A stretch of DNA of 37,065 nucleotides from the NCBI GenBank assembly GCA_027623095.1, contig JAQBVM010000025.1, positions 1-37,065 of the forward strand. Reading direction: 5' to 3'. The position numbers and the translations under genes were made by a program. Position 1 is the stretch's first letter, and each line of letters begins with the position of its first letter. Under the pieces are notes generated by a model that saw only the letters and a list, made by a program, of their open reading frames with translations, did not search any database and was not told where the DNA came from. Below, piece after piece: positions 17,720-27,486 of the stretch. The stretch comes from Verrucomicrobiota bacterium. Its GTDB lineage: Bacteria > Verrucomicrobiota > Verrucomicrobiia > Limisphaerales > SIBE01.

Positions 17720-18613
17720 TCAGGTGTTCCCGGACCCACGGATCTCGGTCGCAGGAGCGACGGCTTTGGCTCGCACGAGCGTGACCATCGTAAGAATTCC
17801 CGCCAGGGCCACCAACTGTATTGCGGTGATTTCCTCCCTATCCACCCAACCCCAGATGATCGTTCCAAGCGGAATCAGGTAGGCTGTCAATCCAGCGAAC
17901 AACGGTCCTTGTTCCTGAATCAATTTGTAAAAAACATGCGTGGCGACGCCGGTCGCCAGCAGGCTGCTGACGGTCAGAGAGGAAGCCGCGAGTCCAAAAT
18001 TCTCATCAAACTGGACCGCTTCAGACGGAAGCAAGAGGGCGATTGGAACAATGACAATGCTCGCCAGCGCAAGCGCGACAAAGGATAGGCCCAGAGCCGG
18101 GATCCCGCTTAAGGTCCGTTTGAGATGCGTATTGGCAATCGCATAACACAGGGGAACAGAAACGGCCAGCCCGAGATCGCCGAGAGGGATGCTTCTCCGA
18201 ACTCCGTCCGTCATCAAGAGACAGAGGAAACCGAGACCTCCCAGCACTCCGACAATTTGATTTCGTGTTGGATAGATCCGAAGCATCGGAATTGAGACCA
18301 AGATTGTAAGCAATGGAACGAGGCTGATCATGAGGCCCATAAACGCGCCGCCGTTTCGCTTGATTAACCAAGGAAGAGCGCAGAACGGCCAGATGTAAGC
18401 GAACAGAACTAACAGAGCGACCGATCCGAGTTCGCTGCGCCGGATCGGCCACGGTTTCCGGCCCATCCACCATGCAATTCCCAGCACCACCGCGCCGCCA
18501 AACACGCGTCCGCCTCCGATGCTGATCGGCCCGAAAGCCAAGGTGGCTTTCTTGATCAGGATGAAATTGCTTCCCCAAATCACACTGAGAAAGGCAAACA
18601 ATATATAGTGCAT
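17720..18613 (-). CDS. EamA/DMT-family transporter
   Basis: This is an integral membrane permease of the drug/metabolite transporter superfamily, usually exporting or importing small metabolites. The 297 residues hold two EamA repeats of about five membrane helices each. The first repeat begins MHYILFAFLSVIWGSNFILIK with the family's WGSNF motif. The second ends in FAGLTAYLIPLGTIIWGW, the conserved segment before the last helix. Length is typical. It is transcribed alone, diverging from the SDR gene with 359 bases between. Substrate cannot be inferred. Confidence 0.92.
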   Translation of the reverse strand: MHYILFAFLSVIWGSNFILIKKATLAFGPISIGGGRVFGGAVVLGIAWWMGRKPWPIRRSELGSVALLVLFAYIWPFCALPWLIKRNGGAFMGLMISLVPLLTILVSIPMLRIYPTRNQIVGVLGGLGFLCLLMTDGVRRSIPLGDLGLAVSVPLCYAIANTHLKRTLSGIPALGLSFVALALASIVIVPIALLLPSEAVQFDENFGLAASSLTVSSLLATGVATHVFYKLIQEQGPLFAGLTAYLIPLGTIIWGWVDREEITAIQLVALAGILTMVTLVRAKAVAPATEIRGSGNT

Positions 18614-18972
18614 ACGTTCTCTTGAGACGTTCGAATCCTTGATTCGATCCGGATCTGCACCCGCTCATTCGGGCTCAAGGTGCTGGCGTGAACAACTTCA
18701 AGCGAGCAAATTGTCCGGAAAACAGCCGTTGGATTTGCCGCAAGAAGGCGGAAGAATTGCAAGCACAAGTAGCGAGGCGCGCAGCGGGCGGGCAGTCCCA
18801 TTCACTCGGGCTCCACAGAGTGTCGCCCCGCCAAGAGAAGCGAGAGCCGGCGACTCCTCCGCGGTGGAACTGCTCGTTTTAGGACTCTCCGTTCGAGAAA
18901 ATCACGTGAATGGATTGATTTCGAAGTTCATTTGGTCATGCTTTGCCCTACCTAAAAACGAAAGGAATCAAA
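18614..18972. other. Divergent intergenic region carrying an inverted repeat-motif copy
   Basis: This 359-base stretch lies between the EamA and SDR genes. It carries repeat motif 2 in inverted orientation at 18810-18848 and the ribosome binding site AAAGGA just before the SDR start. The longer plus frame starting at 18639 has no support. Confidence 0.5.
18810..18848 (-). repeat. Dispersed repeat motif 2, copy b (inverted)
   Basis: The complement reads GGGGCGACACTCTGTGGAGC preceded by CTTCTCTTGGC, matching the copy at 8771-8809 apart from scattered substitutions. Confidence 0.75.
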
Positions 18973-19722
18973 ATGGAATTCAAGGGCAAAATCTGTTTGG
19001 TGACCGGCGGGACGATGGGGATTGGAGCGGCAACGGCAATTGCACTGGCGCAAAAAGGCGCAGATGTTGCGATTTCCGGGAGAAATGACAACGAGCAGGC
19101 GCGAGAGACAAAACGGGCTGTTGAGGCGCTCGGGCGCAGGTGCGAGATCATTCTTGCCGATTTCGCCAAAGCCGCGGAGGTAAAACGCGCCGTACAGGAA
19201 ACCGCCTCGAAGCTTGCTCCAATCGATATCGTGGTCCATTCAGCCGGAGGTCCGGTGAACGGAAAGCTGTTCGAAGTCTCAGAGACGGATTGGTACAACG
19301 CTTTTGAGGTGCACGTTCATGCGGTATTTCATCTTTCGCGGGAAGTCGTTCCGATGATGCAGAAGAAAAAGGAGGGTGCGATTGTTTTGATTTCGTCCGT
19401 GGCAGGATTGCGGTCGTTGCACACCAACATTGCCTATCAAGCGGTCAAAGGGGCGTTGCCGCAGTTGACGCGAGCGTTGGCCCGAGAATTCGCGGAAGAC
19501 AATATTCGTGTGAATTGTGTGGCGCCGGGTGTTATCCGCACGCGGTTCCATGACAAGATGTCCCCGGAGCAAAAGAAACTGAACCTCGAACAGCGCATTC
19601 CGCTTCAAAGGGAGGGAACTTCCGAGCAAGTCGCGGCCTTGATCCTGCAATTGATAGAGAACGATTATATCACGGGCGAAACCGTCTCGATCGACGGCGG
19701 TTTGACGATGCGTGTGGCGTAG
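18973..19722 (+). CDS. Short-chain dehydrogenase/reductase (SDR)
   Basis: This is a cytoplasmic NAD(P)-dependent oxidoreductase of 249 residues. ATG 18973 has the ribosome binding site AAAGGA and begins MEFKGKICLVTGG, with the cofactor motif TGGTMGIG at residues 11-18. The catalytic serine is Ser142 (VLISSVAG), with Tyr155 and Lys159 in AYQAVKG. The NNAG motif is replaced by HSAG. The C-terminal NCVAPGVIRTRFHDKMSPE and DGGLTM segments are typical of classical SDRs. Such enzymes act on sugars, steroids or fatty acyl groups; the substrate cannot be told. A rhomboid protease gene starts 33 bases after the stop. Confidence 0.95.
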   Translation: MEFKGKICLVTGGTMGIGAATAIALAQKGADVAISGRNDNEQARETKRAVEALGRRCEIILADFAKAAEVKRAVQETASKLAPIDIVVHSAGGPVNGKLFEVSETDWYNAFEVHVHAVFHLSREVVPMMQKKKEGAIVLISSVAGLRSLHTNIAYQAVKGALPQLTRALAREFAEDNIRVNCVAPGVIRTRFHDKMSPEQKKLNLEQRIPLQREGTSEQVAALILQLIENDYITGETVSIDGGLTMRVA

Positions 19723-19755
19723 CGTAGAAAGTAAATTTTTGGAATCATTCCATGG

Positions 19756-20664
19756 ATGATCGATACTCGAACTGTGACACTGGCCGAAGCAAACGCCGAT
19801 TCCGCGACAATTCCCACTCGTTCGGAGAGACAGGCTATGGATTGGAGTCTTGTGCTCGTGAGCCAGGGGATCTTAGCAAAAATTGAAAGATCCGATGAGG
19901 GCAGATGGGCGTTGGTGGTTAACCTTGAGGACTATGGAAGCGCTCTCGAATCGATTCGCCTTTATCGAGCCGAAAATCGCCGTTGGAGATGGGAGCAGAG
20001 ATTGCCTTGGTCGGAATCACCGTTTCATTGGGGAAGCGCTACCTGGAGCCTGTTCATCACGTTCGTTTTTCAACTCGATAAGCTTGCGCTCCCGTCCTTG
20101 AACTCGGCAGCCCGCTTCGACAGTCTTGCGGTTCTGAATGGCGAATGGTGGCGTTTTTTTACGGCCATTTTTCTGCACGCGGATCTGACTCATTTAGCCT
20201 CAAACGCAACGATCGGCTTTGTTCTACTTGGCTTGGCAATGGCAGGCTATGGAGCCGGGATCGGTCTCTTGGCAGCGTATCTTTCGGGAGCCCTGGGAAA
20301 TCTTGCCGGCCTTTTTATTTATCAGGCCCCATACTACGGACTCGGAGCGTCGGGAATGGTAATGGGGGCTTTGGGGCTGATTTCAGCTCTAACTTTCCAG
20401 CAATGGCGGCGGCGGCGCACGATCGTTCGCCCTTTTCTCAGGGGGATCCTGGCTGGATTTCTTCTCTTGGTGATCCTGGGCTTGAATCCGGCAAGTGACG
20501 TTGTAGCTCACATCGGAGGTTTCGCGGCAGGCCTGTTCTTCGGCCTCGTTCTTGTGAACATCCCTGAAAAACTTCTGAAAAACCCAAGATTCCAGATGGT
20601 CAACGGCAGCGTTCTTGCGGCGCTCGTCATTTGGACGGCTTCCTCCGCGTTTTCCGGAACTTAA
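19756..20664 (+). CDS. Rhomboid-family intramembrane serine protease
   Basis: This protein should cleave membrane proteins inside the lipid bilayer. It has about 85 residues of soluble N-terminus, then several helices. The core motifs are in order: WWRFFTAIFLHADLTHLASN (His146, Asn150), LGASGMVMG with catalytic Ser199, and VVAHIGGFAAG with catalytic His252, so the Ser-His dyad looks complete. The total of 302 residues is normal for bacterial rhomboids with an N-terminal extension. The start at 19756 could also be ATG 19837 (MDWSLVLVSQG). It follows the SDR gene by 33 bases and may be co-transcribed, but no functional link is evident. Confidence 0.93.
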   Translation: MIDTRTVTLAEANADSATIPTRSERQAMDWSLVLVSQGILAKIERSDEGRWALVVNLEDYGSALESIRLYRAENRRWRWEQRLPWSESPFHWGSATWSLFITFVFQLDKLALPSLNSAARFDSLAVLNGEWWRFFTAIFLHADLTHLASNATIGFVLLGLAMAGYGAGIGLLAAYLSGALGNLAGLFIYQAPYYGLGASGMVMGALGLISALTFQQWRRRRTIVRPFLRGILAGFLLLVILGLNPASDVVAHIGGFAAGLFFGLVLVNIPEKLLKNPRFQMVNGSVLAALVIWTASSAFSGT

Positions 20665-20683
20665 GCGATTTTGTGATTGAGGC

Positions 20684-20881
20684 TTACCCGGCGGGATCAG
20701 TGGCCGACGGTTCGACGATTGGCACAGGAGGGGCGAGCTTCCCACCGAGGATTTTGAACATCACAACCCCGCAGGTCGGGCACTTTCCCTTGATCGCCTT
20801 TCGCCCATTCTTCATCAGTTCCTCGACGGCTTCGGCGATTTCTTTCTTTGCCTTGCACTTAACGCAATATCCTTCTGGCAT
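20684..20881 (-). CDS. DUF5679 small zinc-ribbon protein
   Basis: The 65-residue protein starts at ATG 20881, five bases after an AGG. It begins MPEGYCVKCKAKKEI, with CxxC, then CPTCGVVMFKILGG with a second CxxC. The four cysteines should bind one zinc. The motif order EGYCVKCK and then KGKCPTCG is that of DUF5679. The function of the family is not known. It converges on the rhomboid gene with 19 bases between stops. Confidence 0.85.
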   Translation of the reverse strand: MPEGYCVKCKAKKEIAEAVEELMKNGRKAIKGKCPTCGVVMFKILGGKLAPPVPIVEPSATDPAG

Positions 20882-20973
20882 AAAACCTATCTGATCGAGC
20901 ACCCCGCGGCAGGGATATGATCCTATGAAAGAGCTTAGGGGGTCGGCTCACAGCGTCAACAGGGAAAAAACAT

Positions 20974-22524
20974 TCAGGAACACGCCCTGGAGCCTGAATC
21001 CTTCAAGTGGCGCGCCTGCCGTTTGGGAATGTTAACCCGGGTGCTTCTCCTTCGAATGTCTGTTCCATCGGGTTGGAAAGCTCGAAGAAACTGAGGTGGG
21101 CTGTTCCTGCCTCCCCTTTGATAGTCTCCAATAAGCACTTGAGCTACATCCACTTCTGACTGTCCTAAATGTTGTGTCAAGAAAATGAAAATCAGTTCAA
21201 AAAGCCGGTTCAGTTCGATTCCGTGAGTTCTCTCCACCTTGAGATAAAGCCAATCGCTCCACCGCATGAAGCTTTCGAACGCCGAAGCAGATCCGAGCCA
21301 AAGCCTCGGCGTTGCTTCAACAAAATTCCCACTATTAGCAACAAGATCCCAAAACCTTGCGAACCGGCGCAGACGCTGCATTGTGCGAAACTGAATGTTC
21401 ATCGTCTTAAGAATCTCATAAGGCGGGTTGTTGCCGTAAACCATTCCCCAGTCGGCATCATGCCTCGAAATTGGGGTTCCGCGAAGCCGTTTAAGAATCC
21501 CCACCTGGATTTCTTGAGGGTGCCAACTCAGTAACTGATCAAACCCCTTGCCAAAACTCTCAACAGTCTCGCCGGGCAACCCTGCGATTAGATCCGCGTG
21601 AATATGTGCTCCTGTTTCTTCTCTCAGAAAGCGGAAATTCTCCCGTATCCTGTCCAAATTTTGGCGCCGCTTGATCCGGACACTCACGTCCTCATTAAGC
21701 GTTTGAATCCCAACCTCAAACTGAAGCGTTCCCGGTGGGAATTTCCGAATCGGTTCGCGAAGTGCTTCAGGCAATCTATCGGGAATCATCTCGAAATGAA
21801 GGAACATTCCGGGCCGGTAACGAGCCAGAAAGAACTCAAGCAGCGCCTTGCTCGTTCCAAGGTTCAGATTAAAAGTCCGATCCACAAACTTGAAATGATT
21901 GACTCCACGATCTATTAGCGCTTGCAACTCCTTCAAGAGCGGCTGGAGCGGGAATTGCCGAACAGGAGTATCGAGTGAAGAGAGACAGAATTCGCACGTA
22001 AACGGGCAGCCGCGCGAGGCCTCAACGTAAATGATTCGATGCGCCACATCGCGCGCGTCGTATCGATCGTAAGGCAACACAACTCGTTGAAGATCAGGGA
22101 GCGGCGCGCGAATTACTTTTTGTTCGGGTTTTTCTCCACTCGCCAGCAACCGGCAGAGTTTCGCGAACTCCAAATCTCCCTCCCCGGTAATCACGAAATC
22201 CGAGAGATCCACGATGCGCTGGCCCTCAAGTTCGAAGCTGACCTCCGGCCCTCCGATCACCACGATCACATCGGGGCAGACCTGCTTCACCATCGCTACA
22301 ACCTCCGTACTGAGGGATACGTTCCAGATATAGACCCCAATCCCGATGATTTTTGGTTCCTTCTCCAACAACCTTTCAACGATATCGACCACCTTTTGAT
22401 TGATGTCGAATTCAAGAATCAACGCTTCCGTCTGGAGGTTCCCGAGATTCGCGAAAAGGTAACGCAAACCAAAAGCAGCGTGAATGTATTTGGCGTTAAG
22501 CGTCGTTAAGATGATATTGGCCAT
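20974..22524 (-). CDS. B12-binding radical SAM protein with DUF4080-like C-terminus
   Basis: This is a cobalamin- and SAM-dependent radical enzyme of 516 residues, probably a methyltransferase or other C-C or C-N bond-forming enzyme; its target is unknown. I chose ATG 22524 because MANIILTTLNAKYIH is the usual beginning of the B12-binding domain. Residues 1 to about 140 form this Rossmann-like domain (GIGVYIW, VIGGPE). The radical SAM iron-sulfur motif is CPFTCEFC with Cys173, Cys177 and Cys180. Later motifs (LQFEVGIQTLN, HADLIAGLPGET) are typical. The C-terminus (NNPPYEILKT, RFARFWDLVANSGNF) matches DUF4080. It is the only gene on minus in this part and appears to be monocistronic. Confidence 0.92.
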   Translation of the reverse strand: MANIILTTLNAKYIHAAFGLRYLFANLGNLQTEALILEFDINQKVVDIVERLLEKEPKIIGIGVYIWNVSLSTEVVAMVKQVCPDVIVVIGGPEVSFELEGQRIVDLSDFVITGEGDLEFAKLCRLLASGEKPEQKVIRAPLPDLQRVVLPYDRYDARDVAHRIIYVEASRGCPFTCEFCLSSLDTPVRQFPLQPLLKELQALIDRGVNHFKFVDRTFNLNLGTSKALLEFFLARYRPGMFLHFEMIPDRLPEALREPIRKFPPGTLQFEVGIQTLNEDVSVRIKRRQNLDRIRENFRFLREETGAHIHADLIAGLPGETVESFGKGFDQLLSWHPQEIQVGILKRLRGTPISRHDADWGMVYGNNPPYEILKTMNIQFRTMQRLRRFARFWDLVANSGNFVEATPRLWLGSASAFESFMRWSDWLYLKVERTHGIELNRLFELIFIFLTQHLGQSEVDVAQVLIGDYQRGGRNSPPQFLRAFQPDGTDIRRRSTRVNIPKRQARHLKDSGSRACS

Positions 22525-22834
22525 CGCAAGATCTGATTCGAAATGCTTAGGAACCGCAAATCCCACTATTCACTCAAATTAGGGGAAAAACGAAACTTGA
22601 TAGTGCCGCCGGTTTTCTTTGGACGACGGATTTTCTTCTTTTTCACGCCAATCCTAGTCCCAAGTATGCACGGATGCAAAGACACAAGAAAAACGCCGAG
22701 AAACCGAATAAAGAATTCAGTTTTAGGTTCCAAACCTATATCAATAAGTTGTGTATGAACGGAGTATCAAATACTATCTATTGTGGTTTTTTCACTTTAC
22801 TTATTCTCGCCGTTAGACTTTTCTGAGCTCAGGC
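22525..22834. other. Divergent intergenic region upstream of smc
   Basis: This region is richer in A and T than the surrounding genes, as expected for a two-way promoter region. I see no strong sigma-70 pair, hairpin terminator or repeat. The plus frame 22543-22758 has low-complexity, frame-shadow-like sequence and is not supported. Confidence 0.5.
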
Positions 22835-25800
22835 ATGTACTTAAAGAATTTGACAGTTCTGGGCTTTAAGTCCTTCGCAGACAAGACTTCCCTAAACTTT
22901 CTGCCCGGTGTCTCCGCAATCGTTGGACCCAACGGCTGCGGAAAGTCCAATATTTCGGACGCGATCCGGTGGGTGCTCGGTGAACAGTCTGCGAAGGCGC
23001 TCAGGGGTGGTGAAATGGCAGACGTGATTTTCACGGGCACGGACAGTCGCAGACCTCTGGGAATGGCGGAAGTATCCCTCACGATTGGAGACGTCGATAC
23101 CGAACACCTTAAGGCTGCGGGTGTGGAGATTTCGTTCAACGAAGTGACGATTACCCGGCGGGTATTCCGCGACGGCGGAAGCGAATATTTCATCAACAAG
23201 ACGGCGTGCCGGTTGAAAGATATTCAGCAGTTGTTCATGGGAACCGGTGTGGGCCGCACAAGCTACAGCATCATGGCCCAAGGGAATATTACCCAGCTTC
23301 TGTCCAGCAAACCAGAGGACCGTCGAGTTGTTTTCGAAGAAGCCGCAGGCATTACAAAATTCAAGGCGCAGAAACGGGAGTCACTCCGAAAGCTTGACTC
23401 GACTGAGCAGAACTTGCTGCGGGTTTCCGATTTGATCCGCGAGGTCAAACGGCAGATCGGCTCGCTGCAGCGGCAAGCTGGCAAGGCAAGGCGATACAAG
23501 CAAATCTCGGTCGAGCTTCAGCACTTGGACACACAGTTGGCGCGGCATCACTACGATGTTCTCTTGGAGGGAATCGAAGCGTGCGAGACGGGAATCGAGA
23601 AACTGCGAGCCGAAGCCGAGTCATGCTCCGAGTCGGTGCTTCAACACGAGAACGAAATTTCCAAACTGCGCGCCTTGCTAAACGAATTGAACCAGCAGAT
23701 TCATCAAACCGAGCAGCAGGCGCAGGAGCTGAAGAGCCGGATTGACAAGAACGAAGGGCTCATCCAATTCAACGAGGAGCGTCTGCATGAACTGGAGCGA
23801 CAGAATGCAAAAGCGTTGGGCGACATTACCCAGGGAGAAGAACGCCGCGCGGCTGTCGATCAAGAACTGGCTTCAGTGAGTGAACGCTGCGAAACTTCAA
23901 ATGCCACACTCGATCATCATCGCAATGTGCTCGAGACAAGGCGCGCAGCGGCACAGACCCTTGATCGCGACCTCACCGCGCAGCAAGAACACTTGCGCAA
24001 GACTCAAGCCGATGCATTCGCGGCTGCGCAGAAACTGACGCGGCTTCGAAACGAAAGCAACGCGATCGACCTTCAAAGACAGGGAAATCTCGTCCGGATG
24101 GAAAAGCTGTCTGCCGAGAAGATCCAACTGGAAGAGGAGCGGACGGGTCTTGAAGAACGCCTAACGGAGTTTGCCACAAACGTCGAAGCTGAAAAGCGAT
24201 CCGTTCAAGTGAGCCGCGGAACTATCGAAGAACGCCAGCAAAGACTGCGAGGCTTGCAGCAGGAATTGGACAATGCCACTCAAGTCCTTGACAATCTTCT
24301 GCGGAAACAGGCTGAACATCGCTCACAGATGAGTTTGCTTGAACAACTTCAAACCGATTACGAGGGATTCAGTGCCGGAACAGTGGCTGCCCTGAAAGAA
24401 TCGGAATCCGCTCTCGGCTCCCTCACAGACCGAATTGACGTTCCGGATCAATACGTGACAGCAATCGAGACGGCTCTTGGACATCGACTTCAGCTCGTTC
24501 TGGCCGGCCATCCGGAGGAAGCAAGGAACACCCTCGCCAATCTCATCGAGAATCGAAAGGGCCGCGCCAGCATTGCCGCGCTTTCACTTCTTGAAAACAT
24601 CGACTTCAGTTCGCGGAATTCCGTTTCAACGAATGGATCTTCAGGTGATGACGCTTCAGGAGGGACACTGTCACAGGAAGCTACCGGCTTGGACGTTGAA
24701 GCGCTTCGGGTCGTTCAGGTAGAGGCTTCAGTAAAGCCCCTCATTCATCGCCTCCTGGGTCAAACTCGCATTGTTCCCGACTTGGCAACCGCCACCGACG
24801 GATGGAACCGAACTCAGGGCCTGTTTGACTACGTCACGCTGAGCGGTGAAATGCTCGATCGGAATGGCATTTACACGGGAGGCGCGGGCAACGGCAATGG
24901 ACATGCGTCCATACTCGGGCGAAAGAACCAAATTGCCGATCTCCGAAACCAGTTGAGCAAACTGCAGCATGACGTTGGGGAGGCGAGCCGCGATAGAGGA
25001 GCCCTGCAAAGTGAGCAAACTTCGCTTCAGGCGAGCCTTCAAGAGGCTCAAACCGACCTTCAAACCAAAGAAGTGTCCATCGCGACGCACGAGGGAGAAT
25101 TTAACGCTCTAAAGAACTCGCTGCGTTCGCTTCACCAGAAAATCGACACGGTAGTCTTTGAAATCCAGAGCTTGGCCGCTCAAGAACAAGAGGGGGCGGA
25201 GAAACGGAATCAGCTCGCAGCCGAGATCAGATCCTTTGAAGAATTGGAGCAGATAGCGCAGCGCGACTTGGCGGAATCCAATGCAAGGCTCGAAGGCCTC
25301 CGGGAGCAGCGCGAGGCCGCGAATACGGCGCTCGCGGAGTCGAAAATAGCCGCCACGGCCGAGGAGCAGATGTATTTCGCTTTGAATCAGCAACAGAAGT
25401 CTCTCGCGGCACGACTCAAGGACGTTGCGGAAATGCTCGAGCTTCGCCGCTCCGAAGCCTCATCGTTCGTTAGCCGAAGGACTCAGTATGAGACTGAAAT
25501 CCAGGAATCACGCAGCCAAATTGAATCGCTGCAGCATGACCGGCAACAAATCAATACACGCATCGCGAATGTCCAGGCACAGAAAGACGGCCAAGAACGG
25601 GAAATTTCGTCACGCGAACAGACCCTGCGCGAACAGCGGAACCGCCTCACGCAAATTCAACAGTCGAGAAGCGCTCGTGAAGTCGAAATCGCTCAGAAGA
25701 ACATGGCCGTGGAAAACCTCCGCCAGCGGATTCAGGAGAAATACCAGGTCCGCCTCGACGACATTCGAAGCGAATGCATAACTATCACAATCGCTGATGA

Positions 25801-26635
25801 GGGACCGCCGAAGGTTGAAACACTCACACCTGACGAAATGGCTTCGAGCGGGGGGGCGACGGATTGGGACGCGGTAACCGAGCAGGTTGCCGCTCTGCAA
25901 AATCGCATCGATGAAATGGGTCCGGTAAACCTTGTGGCAATCGAGGAGTACGAGGAAACGGAACAGCGATTCCAATTCTTGACCGTACAGCACGACGACC
26001 TTGTTAAGGCAAAACAGCAACTCCTGGAAGTGATCAATCGGATCAACACGCAAACGAAACAGATGTTTGCGGAAACATTTAACCAGATCCGGGAGAATTT
26101 CCGCCTTCTGTTTGTGGAGGTTTTCGACGGTGGAAAAGCCGACCTTCGTTTAGTTGACGAGGGCGACGTACTCGAAAGCGGCATTGAGATTGTGGCCAAG
26201 CCGCCCGGAAAACAACTTCAGGGAATCTCTCTGCTTTCAGGCGGCGAACAAACAATGACGGCGGTGGCACTGTTATTCTCGATATACCAAGTTAAACCAA
26301 GCCCCTTTTGTGTTTTGGACGAATTGGATGCGCCTTTGGACGAATCCAACATCAACCGATTTATTCGAATCCTTCAACGCTTTCTTCAAAACTCCCAGTT
26401 TGTCATTATTACGCACAACAAGAGAACGATCGGAATGGCCGACGTCTTGTATGGCGTGACGATGCAGGAACACGGAGTTAGCAAGATCGTAAGTGTGAAG
26501 TTTCACAAGGCCGGCGAAGCGGTCAGCGACCATGCCCCAGTACCGCTTGACACTCAGGTTTCGTCCCCAATCGAGGAAGAAGAGGATAAGCTATATCCGG
26601 CGTCCGAGACTCTGGATGTTGCGATGGCGAAGTGA
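22835..26635 (+). CDS. smc: Chromosome segregation ATPase SMC
   Basis: This is the core of bacterial condensin; its dimers organise and help separate the chromosome, normally with ScpA and ScpB, which are not in this window. The 1266 residues have the full architecture. The N-terminal head begins MYLKNLTVLGFKSFADKT, with Walker A GPNGCGKS at residues 31-38. Two long coiled coils span about 165-500 and 695-1040. The hinge (about 505-690) begins DYEGFSAGTVAA and carries a Ser/Gly-rich insert near 594-612. The C-terminal head has the ABC signature LSGGEQ at Ser1135 and Walker B VLDELDAPLDE at Asp1162-Glu1163. The start is fixed by the conserved N-terminus. The isoaspartyl methyltransferase follows 48 bases after the stop. 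Confidence 0.97.
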   Translation: MYLKNLTVLGFKSFADKTSLNFLPGVSAIVGPNGCGKSNISDAIRWVLGEQSAKALRGGEMADVIFTGTDSRRPLGMAEVSLTIGDVDTEHLKAAGVEISFNEVTITRRVFRDGGSEYFINKTACRLKDIQQLFMGTGVGRTSYSIMAQGNITQLLSSKPEDRRVVFEEAAGITKFKAQKRESLRKLDSTEQNLLRVSDLIREVKRQIGSLQRQAGKARRYKQISVELQHLDTQLARHHYDVLLEGIEACETGIEKLRAEAESCSESVLQHENEISKLRALLNELNQQIHQTEQQAQELKSRIDKNEGLIQFNEERLHELERQNAKALGDITQGEERRAAVDQELASVSERCETSNATLDHHRNVLETRRAAAQTLDRDLTAQQEHLRKTQADAFAAAQKLTRLRNESNAIDLQRQGNLVRMEKLSAEKIQLEEERTGLEERLTEFATNVEAEKRSVQVSRGTIEERQQRLRGLQQELDNATQVLDNLLRKQAEHRSQMSLLEQLQTDYEGFSAGTVAALKESESALGSLTDRIDVPDQYVTAIETALGHRLQLVLAGHPEEARNTLANLIENRKGRASIAALSLLENIDFSSRNSVSTNGSSGDDASGGTLSQEATGLDVEALRVVQVEASVKPLIHRLLGQTRIVPDLATATDGWNRTQGLFDYVTLSGEMLDRNGIYTGGAGNGNGHASILGRKNQIADLRNQLSKLQHDVGEASRDRGALQSEQTSLQASLQEAQTDLQTKEVSIATHEGEFNALKNSLRSLHQKIDTVVFEIQSLAAQEQEGAEKRNQLAAEIRSFEELEQIAQRDLAESNARLEGLREQREAANTALAESKIAATAEEQMYFALNQQQKSLAARLKDVAEMLELRRSEASSFVSRRTQYETEIQESRSQIESLQHDRQQINTRIANVQAQKDGQEREISSREQTLREQRNRLTQIQQSRSAREVEIAQKNMAVENLRQRIQEKYQVRLDDIRSECITITIADEGPPKVETLTPDEMASSGGATDWDAVTEQVAALQNRIDEMGPVNLVAIEEYEETEQRFQFLTVQHDDLVKAKQQLLEVINRINTQTKQMFAETFNQIRENFRLLFVEVFDGGKADLRLVDEGDVLESGIEIVAKPPGKQLQGISLLSGGEQTMTAVALLFSIYQVKPSPFCVLDELDAPLDESNINRFIRILQRFLQNSQFVIITHNKRTIGMADVLYGVTMQEHGVSKIVSVKFHKAGEAVSDHAPVPLDTQVSSPIEEEEDKLYPASETLDVAMAK

Positions 26636-26683
26636 TAAGGAGTTCTGCTGGTGGATTGCGCGAAACTGGCGTAGTTTGGGTTC

Positions 26684-27418
26684 ATGAGATGGCAGGCTGC
26701 CCCATGTGCCTTGGCGTGCTTGGTTGTTGCGGGATGCAGTTCTCCCTCCGAGCCGGACGCCTCAGTGTCCCAAAACGACCGCTTTGCAGATGTCCGAGAG
26801 AAAATGGTGAAGGAGCAATTGACATCGCCAGGGAGGGACATTTCCGACGAGCGGGTTCTGTCGGCGATGGCAACGGTCCCGCGCCATGAGTTCGTTCCGG
26901 AGGCTTACAAACATCAGGCCTACGAAGATCATCCGCTGCCAATCGGCTTTGGCCAGACCATCTCGCAACCGTTTGTCGTTGCCTTCATGTCGGAACAACT
27001 ACGGCCACTCGAGACGAACCGTGTTCTCGAAATAGGCACGGGTTCAGGATACCAGGCGGCAGTTCTTTCCAGTCTTGTGAAGGATGTCTATTCCGTCGAG
27101 ATTATCGAAGCGCTTGGCGACAGGGCTCGCGAAACCTTGCAGCGTTTGGGCTACGACAATGTCCACGTGAGAATCGGCGATGGATTCGAGGGCTGGCCGG
27201 AATTTGCCCCTTTCGATCTGATCATTGTCACGTGCGCACCTGAACAGGTCCCCGACCCACTCGTTGAGCAGCTTAAAGAAGGGGGGCGAATGATCATCCC
27301 GGTAGGAACGGAAGGATCCCAGTTTTTGTACGTGCTCGAGAAGCGATCGGACCGAGTGGAACGAAAAGCGGTGCTGCCCGTCCGGTTTGTCCCGATGACA
27401 GGCGGCGGCAAGCGTTGA
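26684..27418 (+). CDS. pcm: Protein-L-isoaspartate O-methyltransferase with a lipoprotein signal
   Basis: The enzyme methylates isoaspartyl residues in aged proteins using SAM. The catalytic part (residues about 41-244) is typical: VPRHEFVPEAYKHQAYED, GQTISQPFVVAFM at residues 90-102 with the substrate-binding Ser94 region, the SAM motif VLEIGTGSGYQAA at 114-126, and VTCAPEQVPDPLVEQL. Unusually, the first 40 residues form a signal with a lipobox (CLVVAGC, Cys18) and a Ser/Pro-rich linker, suggesting attachment to a membrane outside the cytoplasm, where SAM is not normally available. An internal ATG at 26804 (MVKEQLTSPG) would give a conventional cytoplasmic protein. The second exported methyltransferase gene follows after 68 bases. 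Confidence 0.93.
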   Translation: MRWQAAPCALACLVVAGCSSPSEPDASVSQNDRFADVREKMVKEQLTSPGRDISDERVLSAMATVPRHEFVPEAYKHQAYEDHPLPIGFGQTISQPFVVAFMSEQLRPLETNRVLEIGTGSGYQAAVLSSLVKDVYSVEIIEALGDRARETLQRLGYDNVHVRIGDGFEGWPEFAPFDLIIVTCAPEQVPDPLVEQLKEGGRMIIPVGTEGSQFLYVLEKRSDRVERKAVLPVRFVPMTGGGKR

Positions 27419-27486
27419 GACTTCCATCGGTTGAGCTTACTCACAGCTCGACTTTGAAATCGTGCAGCCCTATTTTTCTTCGCACT

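Noticed and set aside
22543-22758. 71-codon plus-strand open frame upstream of smc
   Set aside because: Low-complexity Phe/Lys-rich sequence without a ribosome binding site in a promoter region.
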